Source: Areca catechu
Taxonomy: Eukaryota > Streptophyta > Magnoliopsida > Arecales > Arecaceae
Assembly: GCA_021397845.1 (NCBI GenBank)
Contig: CM038052.1
Coordinates: forward strand, 47,886,949 to 47,950,948
Reading direction: 5' to 3'
DNA: 64,000 bases
Shown here: positions 10,961 through 21,216 of the stretch, piece by piece
How the letters are laid out: every line of letters begins with the position of its first letter
Numbering within the stretch: the first letter of the stretch is position 1
The notes under the pieces: model-generated
Told to the model about the DNA's origin: nothing
Database searches by the model: none
What the model saw: the letters and a program-made list of their open reading frames with translations, nothing else
Program-made: the position numbers and the translations under genes

Positions 10961-11576
10961 CGAAGAAGAAGAAACAAGAAGGAGACAGGTTCGGAGTAAC
11001 ACAGAGTCGCAAGGTAGAAGAGGAAGAAAAAATGTCGCAGGCACTCACCGGGATATTTTGTATCGAAGGATTGGCATCCCCTAGGAGATGAAGAGAGATC
11101 GCTGCAACTGCCGGCAATGTGTGAGAAAGCCGAGAGACCTTGTTTTTGGAAAGTCCCCCTCCTTTTCAAACTCAATCAACAGCAGCCATACGCCTCTTTC
11201 CATCCCGAGCCATCAGATGACCGCCACGTGGAGGCACGCCCAACATCGATGCTTTGGTCCGACGGAAACTGCCATGGATTCAAAACGGCGTATTAATGGC
11301 CCGTCAGATGCGTGCACGTGGTAGCCTCCCACAGGGCCTCGGGCACAATAGAAGCAGCGACAGCGTTCATGGCAATTATGGCACGGGATTCTCGGCTTTT
11401 CCATGTCATCTCCACATTAACTCCCCATGCCCCAAGCCGCGATACTTTGATGGGACCTGGGGATGGGGAGAAACTGATATGGCTACATCGCTGACGTGGA
11501 ATGTGTGTCAGATCCAGCTGGATGCCGTCGGTGCCATGTGGATTTTTCTTTCAAAATTCCTCGCTCAGGGCAAAGT
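10961..11576. other. Region between the antisense ORF and the repeat array
   Basis: It contains the probable 5' leader of the antisense ORF (pyrimidine-rich on the minus strand, 10,961-11,100), then GC-rich DNA without a gene. GGGGATGGGGAGAAAC at about 11,460 followed by TGATATGG could be a polypurine tract and LTR start, which would put the repeat array inside the LTR. Not decided. Confidence 0.4.
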
Positions 11577-13240
11577 GCTCCTGCTCCTTCTCCAAGTGGC
11601 ACCCCAAGACGGGTCCACCTCGGTCGAAGTCGAGCCTTCCTCCGCCACTTCGCCAGGTATCCACCCAGGAGGGATCCACCTCGGCCGAAGGTGGCAGCCC
11701 CTGCTCCCTCGCTAGGTGGCACCCTAAGACAGGTCCACCCTTGCCGAGGTCGAGCCTGGCGCTCCTGCTCCTTCGCCAGGTGGCATTCCAAGACGGGTCC
11801 ACCTCGACCAAAGTCGAGCCTTCCTCCGCCACTTCGCCGGGTGTCCACCCAGGAGGGGTCCACCTCGGTCAGAGTTGGCAGCCCCTGCTCCCTCGCTAGG
11901 TGGCACCCCAAGATGGGTCCATCTCTGCCGAGGTCGAGCATGGCGCTCCTGCTCCTTCGCCAGGTGGCACCCCAAGATGGGTCCACCTCGACCAAAGTCG
12001 AGCCTTCCTCCGCCACTTCGCCAAGTGTTCACCCAGGAGGGGTCCACCTCGGCTGAAGCTGGCAGCCCCTGCTCCCTCGCCAGGTGGCACCACAAGATGG
12101 GTCCACCACTACCGAGGTTGAGCCTGGCGCTCCTGCTCCTTCGTCAGGTGGCACCCCAAGACGAGTCCACCTCGGTCGAAGTCGAGCCTTCCTCCACCAC
12201 TTCGCCAGGTGTCCACCCAGGAGGGGTCCACCTCGACCGAAGCTTGCAGCCCCTGCTCCCTCGCCAAGTGGCACCCCAAGACGGGTCCATCTCTGTCGAG
12301 GTCGAGCCTGGCACTCTTGCTCCTTCGCCAGGTGGCACCCCAAGACGGGTCCACCTCGACCGAAGTCGAGCCTTCCTTCGCCACTTCGCCAGGTGTCCGC
12401 CCAGGAGGGGTCCACCTCGGCTGAAGCTGGTAGCCCCTACTCCCTCGCTAGGTGGCATCCCAAGATGGGTCCACCTCTACCGAGGTCGAGCCTGGCGCTC
12501 CTGCTCCTTCGCCAGGTGACACCCCAAGATGGGTCCATCTCGGCCGAAGTCGAGCCTTCCTCCACCACTCGCCAGGTGTCCACCCAGGAGGGGTCAACCT
12601 TGGCCGAAGCTGGAAGCCCCTGCTCCCTCGCTAGGTGGCACCCCAAGACGGGTCCACCTCTGCCAAGGTCGAGCCTGGCGCTCCTGCTCCTTCGCCAGGT
12701 GGCACCCCAAGACGGGTCCACCTCGGCCGAAGTCGAGCCTTCCTCCACCACTTCGCCAGGTGTCCACCCAGGAGGGGTCCACCTCGATCGAAGCTGGCAG
12801 CCCCTGCTCCCTCGCCAAGTGGCACCCCAAGACGGGTCCATCTCTGTTGAGGTCGAGCTTGGCACTCTTGCTCCTTCGCCAGGTGGCACCCCAAGACGGG
12901 TCCACCTCGACCGAAGTCGAGCCTTCCTTCGCCACTTCGCCAGGTGTCCGCCCAAGAGGGGTCCACCTCGACTGAAGCTGGCAGCCCCTACTTCCTTACC
13001 AAGTGGCACCCTAAGATGGGTCCACCTCTATCAAGGTCGAGCTTGGCGCTCCTGCTCCTTCGCCAGGTGGCACCCTAAGATGGGTCCATCTTGGCCAAAG
13101 TCGGGCCTTCCTCTGCCACTTTGCCAGTTGTCCACCCAGGAGGGGTCCACCTCGATCGAAGCTGGCAGCCCCCTGCTCCCTCGCCAGGTGGCACCCCAAT
13201 ATGGGTCCACCTTGATCGAAGTCAGCCTTACTCTGCAAAG
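11577..13240 (+). repeat. 184-bp higher-order tandem array, about nine units
   Basis: The landmark CGAGCCTTCC or its variants falls at 11,631, 11,815, 11,999, 12,183, 12,367, 12,551, 12,734, 12,918 and 13,102, a step of 184 bp with one exception of 183. Each unit is built from three related monomers of about 60-62 bp, each carrying a GTCCAYCTC box. The final unit lacks its third monomer. Open frames of up to 410 codons cross the array on both strands, but they are by-products of the GC-rich repeat. Confidence 0.95.
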
Positions 13241-13986
13241 CCTCGGGAAGGCAGAGGCACAGGTCACAAGGTCGCCACTAGAATCGGCATGGGCCGCATC
13301 CCGTACAGGGTGCTAGTATGGCTCGCAATGATGTGCGGAACCTCATTTACATCAATTAAGCAGGGCCCCACGATCGAGAAATAAAATCCTTGCGGGTAGG
13401 GGCTTGGAACAGTGGAAACCCACCATCAACACCCTGAACGGAGGGCTCCCGTGCTTGGCTCGAGGTCTCGCCAGATTTTCCCTTTCGTGACAACACGACG
13501 GACGAGGCGTGCCGGCCACTTAACTCCCAGACTCGAAGGGGAAGGGGTCAAAGGATCCAGAGATCTCCGGGGAGGAGATGGAGGCCAAAGGTGGTCCGAT
13601 GGTATAAAAGGGACGGTAAAAGCGGATGGAAGGGTAGGCCAAAAAGAGGGAAGGATATCGAGAGAATGATCCTAGGACCTCCGAAAGTTCTCAGGCGTAA
13701 GCTCGGAAGACCCAGCGTAGGAGGATAGGCTTCAACCCCTCTCTTCCTCGTACCTCTTTCATAAAAACTTCCTCTAAGCATAGAAATCCATGGGAAACCT
13801 GTCTTAGGGGATCTGTTCCATCTTGCCGCTCTTTGACTTGACCGTCGGAGTGCCCTCACCGGAATCCCCGGCCCAGGTCTTTGACCTTGTTTTGCATGAC
13901 CGAAGGCCCGGAGATCTCGAGGTGGGAGAGTCCAAGAAGCGGTGCCGACTCGTAAGCTACAGGCCACCACGGTAAGATCAGCAACA
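13241..13986 (+). mobile_element. Probable Tat-type LTR (3' part at least)
   Basis: GC-rich, non-coding. TATAAAAGGGACG at 13,601 is a good core promoter, and the block ends GATCAGCAACA at 13,986, where the composition switches abruptly to AT-rich DNA. The left border is uncertain and no second copy is in the window. Confidence 0.4.
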
Positions 13987-14458
13987 CTATATACTACTTT
14001 GAGTTCCTTCTTATTTTCTTAAAATTTATATAGAGATTTAAATATTCTTTAAAAACTAATTATAATAAAATAAAACTTTGGATAAAAAATTTGAAAGTTC
14101 TCAAAAAAGAATGTGAAGCATGTTTACCATCTATATGCTAGTGGTGCAAGTTGGGATCAAACTTTGAGCCTCATCAAATATTGGTATATTGCCACCCATT
14201 AGTACCATCATGGCCATCACCAAGATTTGGACAGGTTGATGCTTCATTCTCCTTACTAATATTGAAAATAGAGAAGAAGGATATATGTCTATTAGTAATA
14301 GATCATGTCTATGAAACTTGTATAGAATTATTAGCTATAGAGATCTAAAAAGAATGTACCAAGTTGTCCAATTTATAGCCTGACATATCTCCATATACAT
14401 ATCATATTGCATGTAGGATAGTAAGAGAATCCAATATAATGGCTTTGCATAGATATTC
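13987..14458. other. AT-rich intergenic DNA
   Basis: No gene, RNA or recognisable element. Composition is unlike the GC-rich DNA on the left. It is probably older host sequence. Confidence 0.5.
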
Positions 14459-14605
14459 TTGCCATAGTCCCCCTTCTAGAAAAAAATTGAATTTAGTTTA
14501 GGATATAACAACCTTGCAAAATAAATACTTGCTATGGTCATCCTTCTAGAAAAAATTAAATTTAGGATATAACAACTTCACAAAATAAATTCTTGCCATA
14601 ATGAC
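14459..14605 (+). repeat. Decayed 65-70 bp minisatellite, continued at 23,443
   Basis: Units start CTTGCCATAGTC (14,459), CTTGCTATGGTC (14,530) and CTTGCCATAATGAC (14,592). Each contains CTTCTAGAAAAA or a relative, then GGATATAACAACNTNNCAAAATAAAT. The third unit is cut by the hAT insertion and resumes at 23,443; a fourth begins near 23,495. Confidence 0.7.
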
Positions 14606-14824
14606 TAGAGGTGTCAAAATGGGCCGACCCGGCCCTTACCCATATGGGCCAACATTATATGGGCCGAGCCGGGTTAGGCCCACTTGCAAAAATGGACCAA
14701 GAAACCCTAGCCCAGCCCAGCCCTAGATGGGCCGTGGGCTAGGGCTGGGCCAGCCCACTATGGAGCTCCTCTTCTTCTGATGCGGTTGCACTGCCTCCAC
14801 CCGCTTCTTCCCCCTCCCAGAGCG

Positions 14825-14953
14825 TCGCCCCCCGATCCCCGGTTACTTCACCCCCGTCTCCCACTTCTCCAAGACCTCCGACCGTTCCTTCCTCCCACAC
14901 CGCTGCTGGGACGACCTCCTCTACATCTCCGACCCCTGCAAGCATGCCCTCGC
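14825..14953 (+). pseudogene. Captured gene fragment, left part
   Basis: An open plus-strand frame reads RRPPIPGYFTPVSHFSKTSD and then CWDDLLYISDPCKHAL up to the insertion of LTR DNA at 14,954. The high GC at third positions is typical of an expressed monocot gene. I do not recognise the protein. The frame continues at 22,886 if one copy of the 5-bp target duplication is discounted. Confidence 0.6.
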
Positions 14954-15634
14954 TGATGGGGACATCACCAGCACTAATCCCGGAGCAGCACCGATCCTGG
15001 AGCAGCACTGATCTCTAAGCAGCACATATTTTAATAAATTTATTTAGGATATAACTTTATCTTTTAAATTTTGAATTATGATTTGGTTTGTTAGGATTTA
15101 GATATGGATAGGCTTATCTTATCCTATCTTATGTTTGAATTTGAATCATCTCTATCTTTTTATCCTGTATTCAAATTCAAATGAGGGTTGGACAAGTCTA
15201 TAAATACCATCCTCAGTCCTTTGTAAAAAAAAAAGTTTTAGAGTTTAGTCAAGTTTTGGGAATGAAAATGAGTTTCAGAACAAAGTGGTTTTTTTATTTT
15301 ACTCCGTGAGGAGAGGGTGTGAGGCCCAACCCCAGGACATGATGTGAGGTCATGCCTAGTTACCCCCCTTCCCATTCCATCTTCTCTATCCCCTCATGGC
15401 CTTTGAGATCCATCCTAGCGCCTCCAAGTATCGAGGAGGGTGTAATTTCCTAGAGGTGAGAGGTCTCTTCGTTAGGGTGAGTCCCAAAGTTCATGAGTTC
15501 CAAACCTTGTCTTCCAACCCCACTATTCCTTCGCCACCCTTTACCCTTTAAAAAATATATAAAAAAAAATAGTGGTACCCTAATCTAGGTGACTTCTAGA
15601 CTCACCAACGATCCTACCCATCTGTCCCTCATCA
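14954..15634 (+). mobile_element. N1-family LTR, copy L1
   Basis: 681 bp, TGATGGGGACATC to GTCCCTCATCA. The left end has 17-nt motif units (ATCCTGGAGCAGCACTG). TATAAATACC near 15,200 is a likely TATA box. It is followed by primer site TGGTATCAGAGC at 15,639. The five bases before it, CTCGC, resemble CTCGA after L5 (22,886-22,890). Confidence 0.85.
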
Positions 15635-15638
15635 ATTT

Positions 15639-15650
15639 TGGTATCAGAGC
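15639..15650 (+). promoter_or_regulatory. Primer-binding site after L1
   Basis: TGGTATCAGAGC, four bases past the LTR end, initiator tRNA-Met type. Confidence 0.85.
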
Positions 15651-17022
15651 TCAAAAAAAAATTAGGGTACCCCATATTTCCTTCTCTCTTGCCAGCCCTC
15701 ATCAACCGCGTCCTCCATCTTCCACCCGATCCAACACCCCTTGGTCACCTCCTCGTCGAATCTCCCCTGCTCCCTATCGGCCACCAGTCTCTTCAGCCTG
15801 TAAACAGAAACAGCCGATCGTCGTGGCTGAAGCTCATCAGATCGGCGCCCCAACGGTAGCAAATTCGCCTTCATCCAGCTGGCCTCCCACGGGTGCTCCC
15901 TGCAGCCGATCCCATCGTGTGTCATCCCATTGTTCTCCCATCCGTCTTCCCCGAGCATCGCTCCGCCATCAAAGAAGCTCCCGTCCCTCGGTGTTCTTCT
16001 AGACGACCCCGAGCTGCCAAACCAGCCTTTCCCGGTCTTCCATCGCCGAACACCAGACGACCTTCCCCGGTCTTCCCGCGCCTCCCTCCTCCAGATCCCA
16101 TTGTTCGAGAACCCCTCCGATCACCTACCATCCGGAAGTTCCCTCCCCAGCCTCCTGCTGCCCGTGAGCTTCATCTCAGTCCACCATCACCCACCACCCT
16201 CACCCGGTCGTCTCTGAACCCGGCTCACCTCCCCTGCTCTCGAGTTCTCCCCTGCTTCATTCCGGATGGTTGCTCGGCTGCTGCTCCTCCGAAGCCGACT
16301 CCTCTGATCTCCAATCATCTATGAACCCTCACTCGGTCCTCCCGAGCACCAACGGCGCCTCCACCGGTCTTCACGAAACTAGATCCCCTCTCCTCCATCT
16401 TCCATCATCGGACCTCCCTCCTCCGGCCTCTCATCGCCAGGTGTCCCTCCTCCAGTCCGCCGCGACGCCGTCAACAGCCCCAGCTTCCCTCCATGGAGTG
16501 CTTGCCCGAACCAGGCGCATCTTCCCTCCCCCCTGCTCCTCGGGTCTCAGTGACCGTGCTGGACATCCGCCCGGCCGATCACTACTGGAGCCCAACCTCC
16601 TCGTCGTCGTCGTCTTCTCCGAGCCACCACTCCACCGAGAGCCGCCCAGATCCCCTGTTCCACGAAGCCCCTGTTCACTCGTCCAAAGAAGCCCGTCCGT
16701 AAGCCTCCTCCCGACTTCTCCGTCGCCGGATCTCCTTCTCCGGTCCTTCCCCGTTGCCGGATCTCCTTCCTCCGGTCCGCCCAAAGCCATCTACACCTCC
16801 GATCTCCTCCCCCATGAAGCTTCAAAACTTATGTTCCAAGAAGCGTGCAAGTCGAATTGTTGAGTGGCAGTTGAAGAAGACCAGAATAGCTATTCTGGCT
16901 ATTCCACATATATCCCAGATTTATTCTAGCTTGGAATAAATCCTGTTTACTTTAAATTGGGTCATGTGCATCTTAGAGCCAGCCTAACTCGACGGAGCCG
17001 AGTTTTTCCCACCTCAGGGGAA
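15651..17022 (+). mobile_element. N1 internal region, no gag-pol
   Basis: About 1.4 kb, GC-rich and Pro/Ser/Arg-rich in all frames, with several short open frames but no retrotransposon domain. Its start (ATTAGGGTACCCCA) and its end (AAGCGTGCAAGTCGAATTGT; CTATTCTGGCTATTCC) match the N1 element at 37,320-48,731, while the middle differs. It ends with the palindrome AACTCGAC-GGA-GCCGAGTT (16,986-17,004) and polypurine tract CTCAGGGGAA. It is therefore a non-autonomous element whose middle may be captured DNA of unknown origin. Confidence 0.7.
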
Positions 17023-17650
17023 TGATGGGGACATCGCTAGCATGGATCCCGGAGCAAGCACGAATCCTGAAGTTGCATGAATCTCGGAGCATATCCAGAA
17101 TAAAGTAGTTTGGGATTTTATCTTTTGTTTGAAATTTAAATAAGGATTTGGTTGGTTAGGATTTAGATATGGATAGGTTTATCTTATCCTATCTTGTATT
17201 TGAATTTGAATAATCTCTATCTTTTTATCCTGTATTCAAATTCAAATGAGGGTTGGACAATTCTATAAATACCACCCTCAGTCCTTTGTAAAAAAAGAAA
17301 GTTTTTGGAGAAAAGAATTTGAATTTTTTAGAAGAATGATTCTTCTTGCCTTCGCCTTCGGGCATGGGCGTGATGCCCTAGTTATTCCCCTTCCCATTCC
17401 ATCTTCTTTATCCCCTTGTGACCTTTGAGATCCATCCTAGCGTCTCCAAGTATCGAGGAGGGTGTAATGCCCTAGAGGTGAGAGATCTCTTCGTTAGGGT
17501 GAGTCCCAAAGTCCATGAGATCTAGATCCCTATCCTACATCCCCACTATTCCTTCACCACTCTTAGTGGAAAAAATACCAAAAAAAATAGTACCCTAATT
17601 TAGGTGACTTTTAGCTCACCAATGATCCTACCCTTATCTGTCCCTCATCA
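17023..17650 (+). mobile_element. N1-family LTR, copy L2 (second subtype)
   Basis: TGATGGGGACATC to GTCCCTCATCA, 628 bp. It has the ATCCAGAATAAAGTAGTTTG block of the second subtype (as at 37,320 and 48,038) in place of the TATTTTAATAAATTTATTTAG block of L1, L4 and L5. It is followed by a shortened primer site (TGGTATCA), where it joins the inverted LTR L3. Confidence 0.8.
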
Positions 17651-17653
17651 ATT

Positions 17654-18236
17654 TTGGTATCATATTTTTTTTTTCTAGGGATGGCGAAGGAATAGTGGGG
17701 ATGCAGGATAAGGATCTGGAACTCATGGACTTTGGGACTCACCCTAATGAAGAGACTTCTCACCTCTAGGGCATTACACCCTCCTCGATGCTTGGAGGTG
17801 CTAGGATGGATCTCAAAGGCCACGAGGGGATAGAGAAGATGGAATGGGAAGGGGGATAAGTAGGGCATCACGCCCATGCCCGAAGGTGAAGGCAAGAAGA
17901 ATCACTCTTCTAAAAACTCAATTTTTTTTTTCTCAAAAACTATCTTTTTACAAAGGACTGAGGGTGGTATTTATAGACCTGTCCAACCCTCGTTTGAATT
18001 TGAATACAGGATAAAAAGATAGAGATGACTCAAATTCAAATACAAGATAGGATAAGATAAGCCTATCCATATCTCAATCCTAACCAACCAAATCCTAATT
18101 CAAAATTCAAATAAAAGATAAATCCTAAACTAATTTATTAAAATCTGTGCTACTTCGAGATCGGTGCTACTCTGGGATCAGTTCTGCTCCAGGATCAGTG
18201 CAGCTCCGAGATCAGTGCTGCTCTGAGATCCCATCA
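17654..18236 (-). mobile_element. N1-family LTR, copy L3, inverted and end-truncated
   Basis: It is the reverse complement of an N1 LTR. Its outer end, in plus coordinates the right side, finishes ATCCCATCA at 18,236, preceded by five 17-nt units. On the left it lacks about 100 bp of the LTR 3' end and joins L2 within the shared string TTTTGGTAT. Confidence 0.8.
18141..18236 (-). repeat. 17-nt motif array in L3
   Basis: On the minus strand the units ATCTCAGAGCAGCACTG, ATCTCGGAGCTGCACTG, ATCCTGGAGCAGAACTG, ATCCCAGAGTAGCACCG and ATCTCGAAGTAGCACAG follow each other without gaps. Confidence 0.9.
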
Positions 18237-18614
18237 TTCCCCTAAGGTGGGGAGAACTCGACTCTGTCGAGTATGGATCAGCAAGGACTCTAGTGAACCG
18301 CATCCAATCAAAAGAGGGCCACTCTAAAAATGATGTAGCTTTAAGACTGGTACGGCTTTGAGAACCGTACACTTTGAAATTGCCAAAGGGGACTTGAAAT
18401 CGGCAACAACAACTTGAAGTCGGTAATAGGAACCGGCTTGCTTTGAGAAGCATGCAGAAGAGAACATCAGGTTTGCATTCATGTTCGTGCACCAGCTTCT
18501 CCTTCTTCATGGACCGAATCAAGAACAGGAGGATTTTCGCCAGCGGGCCCTCCGATGACGGTGCTGGGGAGGAGGATGGCAACTCAGGGAAGATGATGAG
18601 GGCAACTCAGTGCT

Positions 18615-18807
18615 GGGGCTTCTCCTTCTTCTTCATGAGGACCATGGATGAAATCTCCTCGATGGAAAACTGCTTCTCCTCGCCCTTCTACCGGACCACG
18701 ATCATGGGCTTATCACTAGGGCCTACGATGACCCAGAACAGCCATAACTTCACGTCACTCTGGACATAGGGGTCGCTGAAACGTCTGCCAATCAAACGCT
18801 ACGCATC
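18615..18807 (-). pseudogene. Captured HSP70 fragment, second piece
   Basis: Minus-strand translation reads DA-stop-RLIGRRFSDPYVQSDVKLW, then VGPSDKPMIVVR, KGEEKQFSIEEISSMVLMKK. This is the conserved part of the cytosolic HSP70 ATPase domain just after the usual plant intron position. Two in-frame stops replace conserved residues, including Lys of DAKRLIG. It lies in the sense direction of the minus-strand N1-type element, as expected if it was picked up through the element's RNA. Confidence 0.85.
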
Positions 18808-19175
18808 GAGGAGGGTGGGGGTCGATGGGGAAGAAGGCACGGGACTGGTCGGACGCGTGGCGACGGAGGAAGGTGTCGACCACGAGCAAGCGACGGTGAT
18901 CTGTGTCGGGGAGGTGGCGGTGAGGATGGAGGCGGTGAGATATGGGCACGGTTCTGGGCATCCATGGGGAAGGAGGATTGGGGAGGGAACTCCTTTGAGG
19001 TAGGAGCTAGCACTAGAGTCACCATCGCTAATGGAAGATTCTTAAGGTCCTCATCGAGGATCTCCATGGGCTCCGGCGCCTTGTCCGGGATGGGATCGGT
19101 GGTGGTGCCGGCGGAGGCGGGAGCAGGAAGGGCCTCCGGGCTGTCTGGCGAGCGGGCATGCCAGAGAGCGGCGGA
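18808..19175 (-). other. Foreign GC-rich segment between the two HSP70 pieces
   Basis: The open frame from 19,196 runs on through this segment to 18,792 (SAALWHARSPDSPEALPAP; PMEILDEDLKNLPLAMVTLV). The composition is exon-like and not that of a plant intron. The source gene is not recognised. It sits within a few codons of the conserved HSP70 intron site. Confidence 0.5.
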
Positions 19176-19268
19176 GATGGTATTGGTAGGGTTCATGGCA
19201 ATCTAGTTCTTGGCAGCATCACCGATGAGCCGCTCCATGTCTGTGAAGGCAACATAAGATGGGATGGT
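19176..19268 (-). pseudogene. Captured HSP70 fragment, first piece
   Basis: Minus-strand translation reads [21 protein letters not shown], stop, IAMNPTNTI, the stretch of HSP70 that precedes the conserved intron (family: [20 protein letters not shown] then MNPTNTVFD). One stop replaces Gln. It lies upstream of the second piece in the correct order and strand. Confidence 0.85.
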
Positions 19269-19747
19269 GCATCCACGGGGGAGATCAACAATGGAGATGG
19301 GGGACCGAGCTCTCTCTTCTTCTAGATCTGCGGCTCATTGATGTCCCACCCCCAGCTCCAGTCTCCATTCATGAACGGCTCCCCGCTCGAGTCTGTGCCA
19401 CCGAGCACGAGGGGGAAATCCGAGCAGGTAGCATACACTGCCGACGTGCTTCCCCGCCAGCGGGTCCCACTTCTGTCGCTGCTCTGGCCGGACACCGACC
19501 GGGTTCCCCGACGACGGTGCTTCTCGGCGAGCCACCAAAACCTCTCCTCCTGGTGGTGGGGAGGGGATCGTGGAAGAGGCTAAGGTGGGAGAGGTTGAGG
19601 GCGTCACCGGCGGCGGTGGAGCGGTCAGAGCAGCAGCGCTTCTTAGCATGGAAGGAGTAGGGCATGGAGGAGGGGGGCTCGACGCCGAGGGTTTGGAGCT
19701 GGAAGGGTATCCAATTTCTAACCCATACTCCATTTCTATTTGATTAA
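19269..19747 (-). other. Further GC-rich captured DNA
   Basis: Open frames exist on both strands (for example minus strand WDPLAGKHVGSVCYLLGFPP), but no family is recognised. Composition suggests plant exon DNA. This could be a third captured gene or the 5' part of the N1-type internal region. Confidence 0.4.
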
Positions 19748-20372
19748 CCTTGAAGACTCTCCTACAAACCACTCCAAAATTCATCCATCTCCTCTTCCAA
19801 AGGCATCTTCTACAAAGAAGTTCAGCATGCCATCAAGTGAAGGAGGTTTAAGTTGTGGACGCCAAGGAAGATCTACTTCAAGCCAAGCTTAATCCTTATA
19901 CTCTATTCCAAATTCTTTTTATCCATTCCTACAACCTCCCATCTAAACATGTTAATCTTTCCATCTCCTTGTGCAGGATCCCCGGGTCTCATAGTTTCCA
20001 TGATGAAGGTTTACTATGCCAAAGAATCAGAAGCAGGAGGCCTTGAAACCTAGAGTAATTCTTTTGTCATTTAGGTACCTCATCTTGAGTGTCCTTTATC
20101 CCATTTTCAGAACATTAATAGCCGGGTAACCATTCTTATACTTTCTTTCAGATCTGAAATAGCAAGGTAAGCTAGCCCTAACCTGTGTGGTTTCCTAACC
20201 ACAAAGGTCCTTTCTTAATTACTTTGAGAGAGGTTCTTTCTAGTCATGTTTTTCTCTATGTTCCTTTCCCGAATTTCTATTTCTTTTATAGAATAGCTGC
20301 ATGCCTATTTGCCTCATCAACATTTAATCTCTTTAATCCTTAAAGATACATCATTCGAATCTTGTTCCCCAA
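19748..20372 (+). mobile_element. Decayed 3' part of a T1-type LTR
   Basis: It matches the T1 LTR from about 39,410 to its end: GGACGCCAAG, GCAGGATCCCCGGGTCTC, AATAGCCGG, CTAGCCCTAACCTGTGTGG and TTCCCC at the right. It is strongly diverged and lacks a partner. The L4 element begins at its last bases. Confidence 0.8.
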
Positions 20373-21055
20373 TGATGGGGACCTCGCTAGCACTAATCCC
20401 GGAGCAGCACCGATCCCGGAGTAGCACTAATCTCGGAGCAGCACATATTTTAATAAATTTATTTAGGATATAACTTTATCTTTTGAATTTTGAATTATGA
20501 TTTGGTTTGTTAGGATTTAGATATGGATAGTCTTATCTTATCCTATCTTATGTTTGAATTTGAATCATCTCTATCTTTTTATCATGTATTCAAATTCAAA
20601 TGAGGGTTGGACAAGTCTATAAATACCATCCTCAGTCCTTTGTAAAAAAAAAAGTTTTTAGAATTTAGTCAAGTTTTGGGAATGAAAATGAGTTTTAGAA
20701 CAGAGTGGTTTTTTTATTTTACTCCGTGAGGAGAGGGTGTGAGGCCCAACCCCAGGACATGATGTGAGGTCATGCCCAGTTACCCCCCCTTCCCATTCCA
20801 TCTTCTCTATCCCCTCGTGGCCTTTGAGATCCATCCTAGCATCTTCAAGTATCGAATGGGTGTAATTCCCTAGAGGTGAGAGGTCTCTTCGTTAGGGTGA
20901 GTCCCAAAGTTCATGAGTTCCAAACCCTGTCTTCCAACCCCACTATTCCTTCGCCACCCTTTACCATTAAAAAAATTAAAAAAAAAAAAATAGTAGTACC
21001 CTAATCTAGGTGACTTCTAGGCTCACCAACGATCCTACCCATCTGTCCCTCATCA
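20373..21055 (+). mobile_element. N1-family LTR, copy L4
   Basis: 683 bp, TGATGGGGACCTC to GTCCCTCATCA, first subtype, with 17-nt units at the left end (ATCCCGGAGTAGCACTA; ATCTCGGAGCAGCACAT). The TATA box CTATAAATACC lies near 20,616. Primer site TGGTATCAGAGCG follows at 21,060. Confidence 0.85.
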
Positions 21056-21088
21056 ATTTTGGTATCAGAGCGGGTTAGGATTAGGGTT

Positions 21089-21090
<2 letters not shown>

Positions 21091-21141
<51 letters not shown>
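21091..21141. repeat. (AT)n microsatellite, about 25 units
   Basis: Uninterrupted AT dinucleotides 20 bp after the primer site. Confidence 0.95.
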
Positions 21142-21143
<2 letters not shown>

Positions 21144-21216
21144 TTATTCTAGCTATTCCATATATCCCCTCTATTCCTAGTTTATTCCCTTCCTATCCCC
21201 GATTTATCCCTGATTT

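Larger units (their letters stand above)
9641..13986 (+). mobile_element. 3' part of a Tat-lineage Ty3/gypsy element
   Basis: Three features in a row fit the known 3' end of Tat/Ogre elements: an antisense extra ORF with a Transposase_28-like domain, a hypervariable tandem-repeat region, and an LTR-like block with TATAAAAG at 13,601 ending in CA at 13,986. No gag-pol is present on its left. The lineage assignment rests on known Tat architecture and is inference. Confidence 0.55.
18237..19747 (-). mobile_element. Internal region of a minus-strand N1-type element with captured genes
   Basis: Next to L3 are a polypurine tract (TTAGGGGAA on the minus strand), the palindrome ACTCGAC-AGA-GTCGAGT (18,256-18,272) and degenerate 17-nt units at about 18,330-18,450. 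HSP70 pieces and other GC-rich coding-like DNA follow. No gag-pol. Its own 5' LTR and primer site are missing; the right side meets a Tekay LTR fragment near 19,748. Confidence 0.7.

Noticed and set aside
11577..13240. CRISPR-like array of repeats and spacers
   Set aside because: Units are head-to-tail and similar over their whole length, with no unique spacers and no cas genes, in plant DNA.
12084..13316. Open frame of 410 codons, and many overlapping ones on both strands
   Set aside because: It lies in the 184-bp repeat; frames exist on both strands, cycle through all phases and have no domain, so they reflect GC-rich repeated DNA without stops.
13601..13608. TATAAAAG as the promoter of a host gene
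   Set aside because: No open frame of a host gene follows; it fits better as the LTR promoter of the Tat-type element.
18615..19268. A host HSP70 gene
   Set aside because: Only two short pieces with in-frame stops, separated by foreign DNA and lying next to an LTR and polypurine tract.
21091..21141. (AT)n run as a replication origin or promoter
   Set aside because: A simple microsatellite just after a primer site; nothing supports another role.
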